This document shows positions 49,701-57,650 of a DNA stretch of 64,000 nt, one piece after another. The stretch comes from Verrucomicrobiia bacterium (GTDB lineage: Bacteria; Verrucomicrobiota; Verrucomicrobiia; Verrucomicrobiales; Akkermansiaceae). The stretch covers positions 18,260 to 82,259 of the forward strand of contig CANHQJ010000021.1 of assembly GCA_947462875.1 (NCBI GenBank), written 5' to 3'. The position numbers and the translations under genes are program-made. Numbering within the stretch: the first letter of the stretch is position 1; each line of letters starts with the position of its first letter. The notes beneath the pieces are model-generated. The model ran no database searches. It saw nothing but the letters and a program-made list of their open reading frames with translations, and was not told where the DNA came from.

Positions 49701-50534
49701 ACCGAAGAAGGGGAAGAGGAACCCGATGTGGTGGTCTATAACGAGGCGGGCAACAGCCGCGCCATTTCCCAGGAAAAGGCCGCCGTGCTGCCCGGTGAAA
49801 TGGAAGGGGAGCCCGATTGGGAATTTGTCGAGGGAATCGTGGTGGATCTCAAACGCCGCCTCGACTCCATGGGCCCTGTCAATCTCGATGCCATCGAGGA
49901 GTTCGAGGAACTGGAAGAGCGTTTCAATTTCATGCGCTCCGAGCACGACGACCTCGTCAACGCCAAGACCGAGCTGCTCAGCATCATCGAGCGCATCAAC
50001 GAGGAAACCCAGCGCCGTTTCAGCGAAACCTTCGCGCAAGTCCGCGAGAATTTCAAAGAGATGTTCAAGGAGCTCTTCGGTGAGACCGGCAAGGCGGATC
50101 TTCTGTTGGTCGATGAAAGCGATCCGCTCGAAAGCGGCATCGAAGTGATCGCCAAGCCACCGGGCAAAAAACTGCAATCCATCACCTTGCTCTCCGGTGG
50201 CGAGCGTTCGATGACCGCCGTGGCGCTGTTGTTCTCGATCTACATGATCAAGCCCAGTCCGTTCTGCGTGCTCGACGAGCTGGACGCACCGCTCGATGAA
50301 TCGAACATCAATCGCTTCGTCAAAGTGCTGGATCGTTTCATCGACAACAGCCAGTTCATCATCGTCACCCACAGCAAGCGCACCATGGCCCGCGCCGACG
50401 TGATGTATGGCGTGACCATGGAGGAATTCGGCGTGTCGAAACCCGTAGGCATGCGCCTCACGCAGGCCGATGGCGACGGCAAAAAAGAAGCCAAAACCGC
50501 CGCGCAAAAAGCGGCGTTGCGGCTGGATGCCTGA
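46743..50534 (+). CDS. smc: Chromosome segregation protein SMC
   Basis: A 1263-residue condensin-type ATPase that compacts and segregates the chromosome. The Walker A motif GPNGCGKS is at residues 31-38, after MYLKSLEIHGFKSFADK. Long coiled coils at about 165-500 and 675-1020 flank a hinge domain (about 515-665; GVHGVLASFLDAETTCARA). The C-terminal ABC signature LLSGGERSMTAVALL and Walker B FCVLDELDAPLD lie near residues 1147-1183. The Asp/Glu-rich insertion at about 980-1010 (ETEEGEEEPDVVVYNE) in the distal coil is unusual. No scpA/scpB genes are adjacent. A terminator follows. Confidence 0.97.
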   Translation: MYLKSLEIHGFKSFADKTIFEFATGVTGIVGPNGCGKSNVVDAIRWVLGETSAKALRGGEMADVIFNGTEKRKAQGMAEVTLTMADCEESLKVDYNEVSITRRVFRDGKSEYRINNTLCRLKDIHDLFMDTGIGRTAYSIMAQGQIDQILSSKPEERRAVFEEAAGITKYKREKKEALRKLEYTEANLLRVSDVLAEQERRMNSLRRQVAKARRYQALAIDVKILDTHLSHKKFLELSAELGELKTSIHSLDVKETEIEQQIPGKEELVAEARAVARSFESELAELRQRLNEHRNQLTSAQGRVAFNAERRSELEGRIRQNLEDVEDTRQKLTQQEFAFQNCHAELENLTKRIIDREMEVQAHEERTMSAKARRESIEANLRESRAEANKTQTLVASSQAKIESSVAQMEGNRDRSRQLSDEEQRLRLTLEELRSEETRVVQELDQHAGAQQALEEEFHSAERSYQHTRGDLDSTRVQSAETHKLFAQRSSRLEVVSQLVKSGEGYEKGTRSVLTGLGAPEQFGTGVHGVLASFLDAETTCARAIEAALGSHVQAVLVQDETLASAIVDRLTEQKLGKAAIIPESFVGSPIGTQMEAVPEGGIAWALDRVKVDRRVLAVVEKLLDHVMIVPDLATAIRLRAAIPTATFATLHGELLKPEGTICGGMSGDGADSLLERQNEVRDLTIEVEKLALEDEACRQKLADLEVSLEKQREAVEVARDRLQRQKVEISTLQGQLSLAKREVESFETKLQNVIWERGELEKREQIAADSRAGWEEELQSARVRLEALDADQRRLQSELDSSLRDEAELASILNEMRTTLAVDRRAKQAAEEQQKPMELRLLELRELSMRREAEIEQFTQRIEAAVGENARLAEEIETHSAEAEDLQEELTKRSSGREAIMQRIDEAEAQLSEIRRQHARFAEQRGREEVAATKIELRLESLVQNTHERHQVELAAFEPDAHALLQCIAQQKALQKEGSRRIVTETEEGEEEPDVVVYNEAGNSRAISQEKAAVLPGEMEGEPDWEFVEGIVVDLKRRLDSMGPVNLDAIEEFEELEERFNFMRSEHDDLVNAKTELLSIIERINEETQRRFSETFAQVRENFKEMFKELFGETGKADLLLVDESDPLESGIEVIAKPPGKKLQSITLLSGGERSMTAVALLFSIYMIKPSPFCVLDELDAPLDESNINRFVKVLDRFIDNSQFIIVTHSKRTMARADVMYGVTMEEFGVSKPVGMRLTQADGDGKKEAKTAAQKAALRLDA

Positions 50535-50552
50535 GTTTCAGGAAATGCCCGG

Positions 50553-50579
50553 GAAAAGCCGCCGTCATGGCGGCTTTTC
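50553..50579 (+). terminator. Terminator after smc
   Basis: Stem GAAAAGCCGCC/GGCGGCTTTTC with loop GTCAT, ending in TTTTCTTG. It lies 18 bp after the smc stop codon. Confidence 0.85.
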
Positions 50580-50702
50580 TTGTTCCATGGACCTCTGAAA
50601 AAAAATTACACTTTTTCTGAGGGGTGCGAATGGCAGCGGGGTAGTAGTTCATGAAGTCGCCAATCCAGGTGACTGAAAACAAACAACACTACGAACACTA
50701 AC

Positions 50703-50942
50703 ATGAAACACCACAACATCATTGGCCTACTGGGCATGCTCGCCATTTTGTCATCCTGCACCAGCTCGGGACTGGCGGGCGCGCCACAATCTTCTAACGG
50801 GAAACCGCTGCTGAAGCGTTCCTCCCACGCTTCCATGCCGACTTCGTACAAAGGCGAGGGCAAGCATGTGGGGCGCACATACTTCCATCCTCCCGGCTCC
50901 AAGACCGGCGTCCAGTGGGTGGATTTGTATGAACAGCCCTGA
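50703..50942 (+). CDS. Small lipoprotein of unknown function
   Basis: A 79-residue predicted lipoprotein: hydrophobic signal (residues 5-18) with lipobox LSSC (Cys19), then a short basic, Gly/Ser-rich mature part ending GVQWVDLYEQP. The family is not recognised. It precedes the sigma-factor module by 40 bp on the same strand and may be its first gene or a target. Its upstream region follows the smc terminator, so it must have its own promoter. Confidence 0.65.
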   Translation: MKHHNIIGLLGMLAILSSCTSSGLAGAPQSSNGKPLLKRSSHASMPTSYKGEGKHVGRTYFHPPGSKTGVQWVDLYEQP

Positions 50943-50982
50943 TCGGAACGTATACCAGTGACCGACCCACAACTCCACCGCC

Positions 50983-51309
50983 ATGAACCAGACCGACAAA
51001 GAAATGGATGAGAAAATCGATGCTTTGCTAGCCGACTGGCAGGAATCCATCGAGGTGCCTCAGGATTTCAGACGCGAAGTCTGGCGGCGTGTGGAGTTGT
51101 CCGGCCCTTGCCGGCACGGGATCCTCGAGCGCCTGGCCTGGTGGCTCCTGCGTCCGATGCGCGAGGTGGTATTGCTTGCTCTGGTGGTGCTGGTCGCCTT
51201 GATCTGGGGGCTCACCCATCCGCCGGAGCCGGAGTATTCCGCTCATGATGCGTATCTGCTATCGATCAGCCCATTTGATCCCCATCACTACGAGGAATTG
51301 TCGCGATGA
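50983..51309 (+). CDS. Single-pass membrane protein, putative anti-sigma factor (CnrY-like position)
   Basis: A 108-residue protein with a cytoplasmic N-terminal part of about 60 residues (helical, EVPQDFRREVWRRVE), one membrane helix (about 62-80; VVLLALVVLVALIWGL) and a short periplasmic tail. It has no zinc-finger anti-sigma motif. Size, topology and position match CnrY, the anti-sigma factor of the CnrYXH metal-response system: it overlaps the sensor gene by 4 bp, and that gene overlaps the ECF sigma gene by 4 bp. The anti-sigma role is inferred from this arrangement. Confidence 0.65.
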   Translation: MNQTDKEMDEKIDALLADWQESIEVPQDFRREVWRRVELSGPCRHGILERLAWWLLRPMREVVLLALVVLVALIWGLTHPPEPEYSAHDAYLLSISPFDPHHYEELSR

Positions 51310-51782
51310 GTTCGGTCAAAAAACTTTTTGGCTACGTGATTCTCTTGTGTCTGGCGGCGTTTATCACGCACTGGGCGGTGCAGAATCATTTGCGTTCGAA
51401 ACAAGATCCGCAAGAAACCGGACTGGAATGGATGCGTGCCGAGTATGACCTGGACGATGGGACATTCGCCCGGGTGAAACTCCTGCATCAGATCTACTTC
51501 GCCGAGTGCGAGGCGATGACGAGCAAGATTGGCAAGGTCGATCGCATTCTGCTCTCCCCACCACGGCGCGGCAAGGTGTCTGAGGAAACCAAACGCAGCG
51601 CGATCCAGCTGGATGAAGCCCTGTGCGCGGATTATGAGGCGGTGACGCTCAGGCATTTGCAGGAAGTGGCGGCACTGATGTCGCCCGAGCATGCCGAGCG
51701 GTTTTTGAACGATTTCACCACGAATGTGCAACGGCAACGCATGGAACACCAGCGGGCATTGTCGGAGAAAGCGAAACAATGA
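51306..51782 (+). CDS. Membrane-anchored periplasmic sensor-like protein (CnrX/CpxP-like)
   Basis: A 158-residue protein with one N-terminal membrane segment (residues about 7-24) and a helical periplasmic domain. The helices carry candidate metal ligands: HQIYFAECEAM (about 61-71, His, Cys, Glu, Met) and LRHLQEVAALMSPEHAERF in the C-terminal half, similar in layout to the four-helix CnrX/CpxP/heavy-metal-resistance family. It overlaps both neighbours by 4 bp (ATGA), placing it between the putative anti-sigma and sigma genes. Metal sensing is inference. Confidence 0.65.
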   Translation: MSSVKKLFGYVILLCLAAFITHWAVQNHLRSKQDPQETGLEWMRAEYDLDDGTFARVKLLHQIYFAECEAMTSKIGKVDRILLSPPRRGKVSEETKRSAIQLDEALCADYEAVTLRHLQEVAALMSPEHAERFLNDFTTNVQRQRMEHQRALSEKAKQ

Positions 51783-52357
51783 CAGAGGAGCGCGATGAAC
51801 GTGCGGTGTCGCTGATGCTGGCGCTATCCGAAGGGCGGGACGATGCCCTCAATGCCCTGATGGCCGATTGGTCGGCCCCGCTCATTGCCTATCTGAGCAA
51901 GCTCACCGGCTCCGTCTCCACTGGCGAGGATCTGGCGCAGGAGACCTTCGTGCGCATCTATCGCCACAAACTCGACTATCGCCCCCATCAGAAATTTTCG
52001 ACGTGGATGTATGCGATCGCGACGAATCTCGCGCGGAATCACCACCGCTGGAAACAACGGCATCCGGAGGACTCGGTGGAGCCCGAAAATCTATCGGGTC
52101 TGGCCGCGGCCGCCACCACCGATGATCCGCACCAAAGCGCCAGCCGCAGCGAAACCATGCGCGCATTGGCGCAGGCGATGAAAAAACTTCCCGATACCTA
52201 TCGCGAGGCGCTGCTGCTCTCGACCAGCCAGGGCCTCAGTCACAGCCAGATCGCCCGCGTCCAGGATTCCACCGAAAAAGCCGTGGAGGTGCGGATCTAT
52301 CGGGCACGTCAGATCCTCCGCGAGCTGATGGCCGCGCACTTGGATGAGTCGAATTGA
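51779..52357 (+). CDS. ECF-type RNA polymerase sigma factor
   Basis: A 192-residue sigma-70 family factor with only regions 2 and 4. Region 2 holds DLAQETFVRIYRH and the promoter-melting segment FSTWMYAIATNLARNHHR (residues about 48-90). Region 4 is KLPDTYREALLL to the helix-turn-helix SHSQIARVQDSTEKAVEVRI (about 138-175). It is the last gene of an overlapping three-gene set with a membrane protein and a periplasmic sensor, so it is probably held inactive at the membrane until a periplasmic signal arrives. It converges with the SMP-30 family gene, with 3 bp between stops. Confidence 0.92.
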   Translation: MTEERDERAVSLMLALSEGRDDALNALMADWSAPLIAYLSKLTGSVSTGEDLAQETFVRIYRHKLDYRPHQKFSTWMYAIATNLARNHHRWKQRHPEDSVEPENLSGLAAAATTDDPHQSASRSETMRALAQAMKKLPDTYREALLLSTSQGLSHSQIARVQDSTEKAVEVRIYRARQILRELMAAHLDESN

Positions 52358-52360
52358 AAT

Positions 52361-53212
52361 TCACCCGCGAAACGTATGCGACGCGCGGCCTTTCACGCCC
52401 AGGCCTTTGATCACAAACAGGCGCCCTGCGTGCTCTTCCGTGACCGATTTGTGAATCCCGGTGGTCACATACAGGTCCGCCAGTTCCGGTCCACCGAATG
52501 CGCAGGCGGTGGTTTCCAGGCAGGGCAGCGCTATGCGTCGCAACTCACTGCCGCTGACGGGGTCGTAGCACACCACGCAGGCACCGTGACAAAAGGCGAC
52601 CCACAGATGATCCTCTTCATCGATGCACATGCCATCAGGTGAGGCATCGATCGCGGTTGTGGAAACCACCGCGCGTGGATTCATCATTCGACCCTCGGCA
52701 TAGTCGAAGGCGAGGATTTCGCGGCGAGGGGTATCGATGTAATAAACCGTTTTGCCATCGCCGGACCAGACGATGCCATTCGAATTCGTCACCGGACCGA
52801 ATGCCTCCGCGACGGACAAATCCGTGCCCAGCCGATAGAGTCGCGCATCGCCGGTTTGTTTGACTAGGCTGATCGTGCCTGCGAAAAACGCTCCATCCGG
52901 CGAGCATTTGCCATCGTTGAAGCGGTTGTTCGCTTTGTCGGGTTCCGGATCGGCGATGGGCGTGACCGTGCCGTTATCGGTATCGAGAAAAAAGAAACCG
53001 TCATCGCCGGCACACAGCAGACCACCGCCTTGACGCGGCACCACGGTGCCGACGCGCTGCCCCACATCCCACTGCGTTTCCTCTCCCGAGTTAGGATCGA
53101 ATCGGAGCACCAGGTGCTTCTCGATATCGACATAATAGAGGCAATCCTTCCACCAAATCGGTCCTTCTCCCCACTGAGCGCGATACGTTCCTATGACAGC
53201 AATTTCAGGCAT
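52361..53212 (-). CDS. SMP-30/gluconolactonase family protein
   Basis: A 283-residue six-bladed beta-propeller hydrolase, probably a sugar lactonase, with a calcium site. Start chosen at the ATG at 53212 (MPEIAVIGTYRAQWGEGPIWW), which carries the metal-ligand Glu of the first blade (GEGP). Further ligands are in KANNRFNDGKCSPDG (Asn, Asp) and VTNSNGIVWSGDG, IDASPDGMCID. An upstream ATG at 53275 would add 21 residues with a hydrophobic stretch, so an exported form cannot be excluded. There is no clear operon partner. Confidence 0.9.
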   Translation of the reverse strand: MPEIAVIGTYRAQWGEGPIWWKDCLYYVDIEKHLVLRFDPNSGEETQWDVGQRVGTVVPRQGGGLLCAGDDGFFFLDTDNGTVTPIADPEPDKANNRFNDGKCSPDGAFFAGTISLVKQTGDARLYRLGTDLSVAEAFGPVTNSNGIVWSGDGKTVYYIDTPRREILAFDYAEGRMMNPRAVVSTTAIDASPDGMCIDEEDHLWVAFCHGACVVCYDPVSGSELRRIALPCLETTACAFGGPELADLYVTTGIHKSVTEEHAGRLFVIKGLGVKGRASHTFRG

Positions 53213-53337
53213 GGCGCAGGCTAGGAAAAGAGCAATAAAAAAACAAGAGGGATGTTGGGGAACGTCAAAGAGCACGCAACACCACTAGCGGGAGTTAGTG
53301 TCGATCACGGGGTGGGGGGCGCGTCTTACTGTGCTTC

Positions 53338-53652
53338 TTAGAGTCCTCGGGCTAGGGCTTTTTTTATGATTGGTGCGACTTTTGTGTAGTTGATTCCATT
53401 CTTGATGCAATATTCAGATAGGAGCCAGTCTGATAGTCTCTTCTGTCCTTTACTTGCATTGCAACCACAGCAGCAGTGGGCGATATTATCTTCAGTTATA
53501 ATTGAAGCATCGTTAATGATGTGTTCCCAACTTGCGGACTTCTTTCGATTTGTTGTGTGCGAGGCAAACTCCGAACCGCAGTATACGCATACTGTATCGC
53601 GTAGTCGCACTACGATTTCGAGTTCTGCGGGGATATTCCAAGTATTCGCCAT
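53338..53652 (-). CDS. HNH-type endonuclease domain protein
   Basis: A 104-residue protein from the ATG at 53652. The pattern CVYCG (residues about 22-26), the catalytic-His segment SWEHIIND (about 40-47) and NIAHCCCGCNASKGQK (about 55-70) makes a zinc-stabilised HNH nuclease fold. The gene is clearly AT-richer than everything around it and lies alone between queG and the SMP-30 gene, which suggests recent horizontal arrival. Phage-, intron- or defence-associated HNH genes look like this, but no such partner genes are present. Confidence 0.75.
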   Translation of the reverse strand: MANTWNIPAELEIVVRLRDTVCVYCGSEFASHTTNRKKSASWEHIINDASIITEDNIAHCCCGCNASKGQKRLSDWLLSEYCIKNGINYTKVAPIIKKALARGL

Positions 53653-53709
53653 GATTATTGTGTCCAACAATAGGAAGTCGGCCGACATTTGCCAACACCG
53701 ATTTTCCTT

Positions 53710-54756
53710 TCAGGCCTCAGACGTTTTGTGGCGCTCTTCGATTTCCCCGACGGCCCATAACGCGTGTTCGGCGATGAGGGGATCTTCGTCCTGAGCGGCG
53801 CGTTGTAACGCGGGCAGATCGTCCGGCGTGCCGGTGTTGCCCAGGGCGACGCAGACATTGCGCAGGAAGCGGTGACGTTTGATGCGCTTGATGGGCGACT
53901 TCGCAAAGACGCGGCGGAACGTTTCGTCGTCGAAGTTCAGGAAATCGCGCAGCGAGTGGCGGAAAATTTCCTCGCGCGCGTGGAATTGTATTTCGTTGGA
54001 CATCTGAGCGAAGCGGTTCCACGGGCAGGCGGTGAGGCAGTCATCGCAGCCGTAGATGCGGTGGCCGATGGCGCGGCGGAATTCCAGAGGGATGGATTCT
54101 TTGTTCTCGATGGTCAGGTAGGAAATGCAGCGGCGGGCATCGACACGGTGCGGGCTGACGATGGCCTGCGTGGGGCAGGCATCGAGGCAGCGGGTGCACT
54201 TGCCGCAGTGATCGCCAAAGGGCTCATCCGCGGGGATTGCGAGTGTGGTAAGGATTTCCGCGAGGAACAACCAGGTGCCGAATTGGCGGTGGATCTGCAC
54301 CGTGCTTTTGCCATTCCAGCCGAGCCCGGCATCGGTGGCGAAATCGCGCTCCAGCACCGGCCCGGTATCGACGTAGTAGCGCTGCGTGCCGCCCAGCGTT
54401 TGCAGGTAGGCATCGAGTTTTTTGAGCCGCTCGCCGATGCCGTCATGGTAGTCGTCATTCCAGGCGTAGCGGGCGATGCGGTAGTCGTCATGACCGGGGG
54501 ATTCGCCCGGAAAATAATTCAGGCCGAGGCAGATCACGGTCGCGCAGCCCGGCAGCACCTCGCGCGGATCGCAGCGCCGGTCCTGATTGCGCTCCATCCA
54601 CGCCATATCGCCGTGCTGGCCCTCTGCCACCCATTCGAGATAGGCATCGGCATGCGTGGCGCGGCGGGCCTTGGCAAAACGGCATAGGTCGAAGCCACAG
54701 GCTGTGGCCTGCGCGCGGATTTCCGCGGCCAGAGCGATGTCCAGCGAAGCGTGCAT
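53710..54756 (-). CDS. queG: Epoxyqueuosine reductase
   Basis: Cobalamin- and iron-sulfur-dependent enzyme that reduces epoxyqueuosine to queuosine in tRNA. It has 348 residues from the ATG at 54756. The N-terminal cobalamin-binding region (YAWNDDYHDG, TGPVLERDFA) is followed by two 4Fe-4S clusters, CGKCTRCLDACP and CDDCLTACPWN, and a C-terminal HEAT-like helical repeat (DDLPALQRAAQDEDPLIAEH). Its ATG shares one base with the aroK stop codon (TGATG), so the two are co-translated. Confidence 0.95.
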   Translation of the reverse strand: MHASLDIALAAEIRAQATACGFDLCRFAKARRATHADAYLEWVAEGQHGDMAWMERNQDRRCDPREVLPGCATVICLGLNYFPGESPGHDDYRIARYAWNDDYHDGIGERLKKLDAYLQTLGGTQRYYVDTGPVLERDFATDAGLGWNGKSTVQIHRQFGTWLFLAEILTTLAIPADEPFGDHCGKCTRCLDACPTQAIVSPHRVDARRCISYLTIENKESIPLEFRRAIGHRIYGCDDCLTACPWNRFAQMSNEIQFHAREEIFRHSLRDFLNFDDETFRRVFAKSPIKRIKRHRFLRNVCVALGNTGTPDDLPALQRAAQDEDPLIAEHALWAVGEIEERHKTSEA

Positions 54757-55307
54757 CACTCGTGTTGGGCAAAAAAATAGCGCGCGCTCTCGACGATGCC
54801 GGCGGAAATTTCCGTGCGGTTGAGCCCGGCGACATCGATGATCAGGTGCGCACACTCACGGTAAATCGGCTCGCGTTGTTGCAGCAGTCCCTCGATGACC
54901 GCACGCGGGTTTTCCGTTTGCAAAATCGGCCGATCGCGATTTTTGCGTGTGCGGTGATAGATGGTATCGGTATTCGCCCGCAGCCAGACCACGTAGCCGA
55001 GCTGGCGCAGGATGGCGCGGTTTTCCTCGCGCAGCACCGCGCCGCCGCCGGTGGAGACGATGGTGGACTCGATGTTTTGCTCTAACAATTCCCGCAGCAC
55101 CGCCGTTTCTCGATCGCGGAAGCCCTCTTCGCCCTCGCGTGCGAAAATTTCCGTGATGCGGCACTGGGCGCGGGTTTCGATGGCGGTATCGGTATCGATC
55201 CAGTGGAACCCGAGCATGCGCTTGAGCTCCCGACCGATGGTCGATTTGCCACAGCCCATGAAGCCGATGAGGATGATGTTGCGGACCTGGGTCCCCGTGT
55301 GATTCAT
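54756..55307 (-). CDS. aroK: Shikimate kinase
   Basis: Phosphorylates shikimate in aromatic amino acid synthesis. It has 183 residues from the ATG at 55307, the usual length. The Walker A loop is GFMGCGKST (residues about 15-23), the shikimate-binding Asp lies in WIDTDTAIE, and STGGGAVLRE and the lid arginines in RKNRDRPIL follow. It is coupled to queG. The longer upstream frame lacks family similarity. Confidence 0.95.
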   Translation of the reverse strand: MNHTGTQVRNIILIGFMGCGKSTIGRELKRMLGFHWIDTDTAIETRAQCRITEIFAREGEEGFRDRETAVLRELLEQNIESTIVSTGGGAVLREENRAILRQLGYVVWLRANTDTIYHRTRKNRDRPILQTENPRAVIEGLLQQREPIYRECAHLIIDVAGLNRTEISAGIVESARYFFAQHE

Positions 55308-55438
55308 GGGAATAGAGTGACAGGAAAGAGCGCCGGGTAAAATCAAAAGTGCGTGTGTTAGGCAAATCGATCGTGTCAGCGCGGCAGAAGCGTGCAGACA
55401 TGGCTTGTCAGAAAAGCAAAATTCGGCACACTGCGTGC

Positions 55439-56479
55439 GTGAGCGAAGTGCGGAAACACATGCCCCAACTCGATGGCCTGCGCGCGGTGGCGATGACGGG
55501 CGTGATGTATCATCACTGGCTGCCGGCCTCGTGGCGCTATCATTTCCCCACCGAGGCGGGCTTATTTTTGTTTTTTGTGCTGAGTGGATTTCTCATGGCA
55601 CAGGGTTTGTTGCGCGAGCGTGAGAGCCTGCCGTTTCTGACCATACTCCGCCGTTTTCACCTGAAGCGGTTGGTGCGCATTTATCCCGCGTATTACACCG
55701 CGCTGTTGATCGCGGTGGCCTTCGGGAGCCGGGAAATCTGGCAAGCCCCGGCGTGGTGGTTGCTGAACGCGCAGAATTTTTTCATCCTCCACCTTGGCTA
55801 CTGGCCGCCGGGGGTGTCGCATTTTTGGACGCTGGCGGTGGAGCAGCAATACTATCTCGTGTGGCCGCTGGTGTTGTTACTGGTGCCGCGCCGGGCGCTG
55901 GTGCCGGTGTTGCTATTGTTGGCCTTGGGTTCGCCGATCACGCGTTTCAGCTCGCAATCGGGCGGATGGCTGTCGATGGATCTAATCCCCTGGGGCGTGC
56001 TGGATGACTTTGCGCTCGGTTCCTTGCTCGCGGTGCTGATGCATCGCGGCGTGGTGTTTCCGCACCGGATCATGGACGTGGTCGGGCTGCTGGCGCTCGC
56101 GGCCTATGCGTTTCTCTACATTTCCTGGGAGATGAATCATCCCGTGCCGCACTGGTGCCACATGCAGCAGACATTTCTGGCGGTGGCGCTGATGGCATTG
56201 ATCTCGCGAGCGGCGCAGGGGCGCTGCGGCGTGGCTTCGGTCTTTTTGGAGCATCCCTGGCTGGTGCAGCTGGGGCAATGGTCCTATGGCATCTACCTGT
56301 TTCACAACCTCGCGCCGTTTTTTGTGGGCAAGGTGTTCTGGTTTCTCTGGGATCCCAGCCTGGACCCCACCCTGGCGATCTGGCTCAGGCTGCCTTGTTT
56401 CATCCTCGTCACAGCCCTGCTCACCTGGGCCTGCCGAAAGTGGATCGAAGCGCGTTTTTTGAAGATCAAAATACGTTAG
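55439..56479 (+). CDS. Acyltransferase family 3 membrane protein (OafA-like)
   Basis: A polytopic inner-membrane protein of the acyltransferase-3 family, which O-acylates sugars of LPS, exopolysaccharide or peptidoglycan. Hallmarks are [20 protein letters not shown] at the start, with the catalytic-type His, and about ten membrane helices including [14 protein letters not shown]. The exact start is uncertain: GTG 55439 (used here, 346 residues) or ATG 55460, which begins directly at MPQLDG; ATG 55400 would be longer. It has a short gap from the divergent aroK gene and precedes tdh. Confidence 0.85.
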   Translation: MSEVRKHMPQLDGLRAVAMTGVMYHHWLPASWRYHFPTEAGLFLFFVLSGFLMAQGLLRERESLPFLTILRRFHLKRLVRIYPAYYTALLIAVAFGSREIWQAPAWWLLNAQNFFILHLGYWPPGVSHFWTLAVEQQYYLVWPLVLLLVPRRALVPVLLLLALGSPITRFSSQSGGWLSMDLIPWGVLDDFALGSLLAVLMHRGVVFPHRIMDVVGLLALAAYAFLYISWEMNHPVPHWCHMQQTFLAVALMALISRAAQGRCGVASVFLEHPWLVQLGQWSYGIYLFHNLAPFFVGKVFWFLWDPSLDPTLAIWLRLPCFILVTALLTWACRKWIEARFLKIKIR

Positions 56480-56580
56480 GCTGGTGCTGTGTGGATTTTT
56501 GGCACAGCCTCCACTATCCGCTTGATTCCCGAAAGAGATCAGTGAGACTGTGCGCGCCCTGCGGGGTCGTTCGTGATCGT

Positions 56581-57609
56581 ATGAAAGCACTTGTCAAAGC
56601 CAAAGCAGAGCCGGGGATCTGGTTGCAGGATGTTCCGGAGCCGGAGATGGGACCCATGGATGCGCTGATCCGCATCAAAAAAACCTCGATCTGCGGCACC
56701 GATGTGCACATTTACAAGTGGGATGCCTGGGCGCAGCGCACCATTCCCGTGCCGATGCCGGTGGGGCATGAGTTCTGCGGGGTGGTGGAGGCTGTGGGCT
56801 CGGGTGTGACTGATTTGAAACCCGGTGATCTGGTATCGGGTGAGGGGCACATCGTTTGTGGCCGATGCCGGAATTGCCTCGGCGGTCGGCAGCATTTGTG
56901 CCCGAACACGCTGGGCGTGGGCGTCAACCGGCAGGGGGCCTTCGCGCAATTTCTCTCCATCCCGGCGCGCAATGTTTACAAGGTCGATCCAAGCATTCCC
57001 GAAGACGTGATTTCCACCTTCGATCCGCTGGGTAATGCGGTGCACACGGCACTGTCGTGGAATCTGGTGGCGGAGGACGTGCTCATCACCGGAGCGGGTC
57101 CCATCGGCTGCATGGCGGCCGCCGTGTGCCGCTTTGCCGGGGCGCGTCACGTGGTCGTGACCGATGTGAATCCCTGGCGCCTCGAGCTGGCGAAAAAACT
57201 CGGTGCCACGCGCACGGTCAATGTGGCGGTGGAGACGATGGCGGATGTGAAAAATGAGCTCGGCATGAAGGAGGGCTTCGATGTGGCACTGGAAATGTCC
57301 GGCCATCCCTCCGGCCTCCAGGACATCCTCGATCACACCTCGAACGGGGCCAAAGTTTCGCTGCTGGGTATTTTCCCGGACCGTGTCGCGATTGATTGGG
57401 ACAAGGTGATTTTCAAGGGTTTGGTGCTAAAAGGCATCTACGGACGCGAAATGTTTGAGACTTGGTACAAAATGAGCAGCATGATACGCGCCGGGCTTGA
57501 TATTTCCCCGGTCATCACTCACCGTTTCCATTACACCGAATATGAACAAGCGTTCCAAACCATGATGTCCGGACAATCCGGCAAAGTCGTGCTCGACTGG
57601 TCGGAGTAA
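56581..57609 (+). CDS. tdh: L-threonine 3-dehydrogenase
   Basis: Zinc- and NAD-dependent medium-chain dehydrogenase that oxidises threonine to 2-amino-3-ketobutyrate. It has 342 residues. The catalytic zinc ligands are Cys38 in [13 protein letters not shown] and His in VGHEFCG; the structural zinc cysteines are in [15 protein letters not shown]. The Rossmann motif [10 protein letters not shown] is near residue 175. The start ATG at 56581 matches the family; the frame is open upstream into the acyltransferase gene but that part is not Tdh. The usual partner kbl is not in the window. Confidence 0.95.
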   Translation: MKALVKAKAEPGIWLQDVPEPEMGPMDALIRIKKTSICGTDVHIYKWDAWAQRTIPVPMPVGHEFCGVVEAVGSGVTDLKPGDLVSGEGHIVCGRCRNCLGGRQHLCPNTLGVGVNRQGAFAQFLSIPARNVYKVDPSIPEDVISTFDPLGNAVHTALSWNLVAEDVLITGAGPIGCMAAAVCRFAGARHVVVTDVNPWRLELAKKLGATRTVNVAVETMADVKNELGMKEGFDVALEMSGHPSGLQDILDHTSNGAKVSLLGIFPDRVAIDWDKVIFKGLVLKGIYGREMFETWYKMSSMIRAGLDISPVITHRFHYTEYEQAFQTMMSGQSGKVVLDWSE

Positions 57610-57650
57610 GCTCCGCGCCGCCTGTGTTTGGATTGACCATCCCTTTCCTT

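Noticed and set aside
53276..53337. Possible small RNA or terminator between the SMP-30 and HNH genes
   Set aside because: No stem with T-run and no tRNA-like pairing found in this short stretch.
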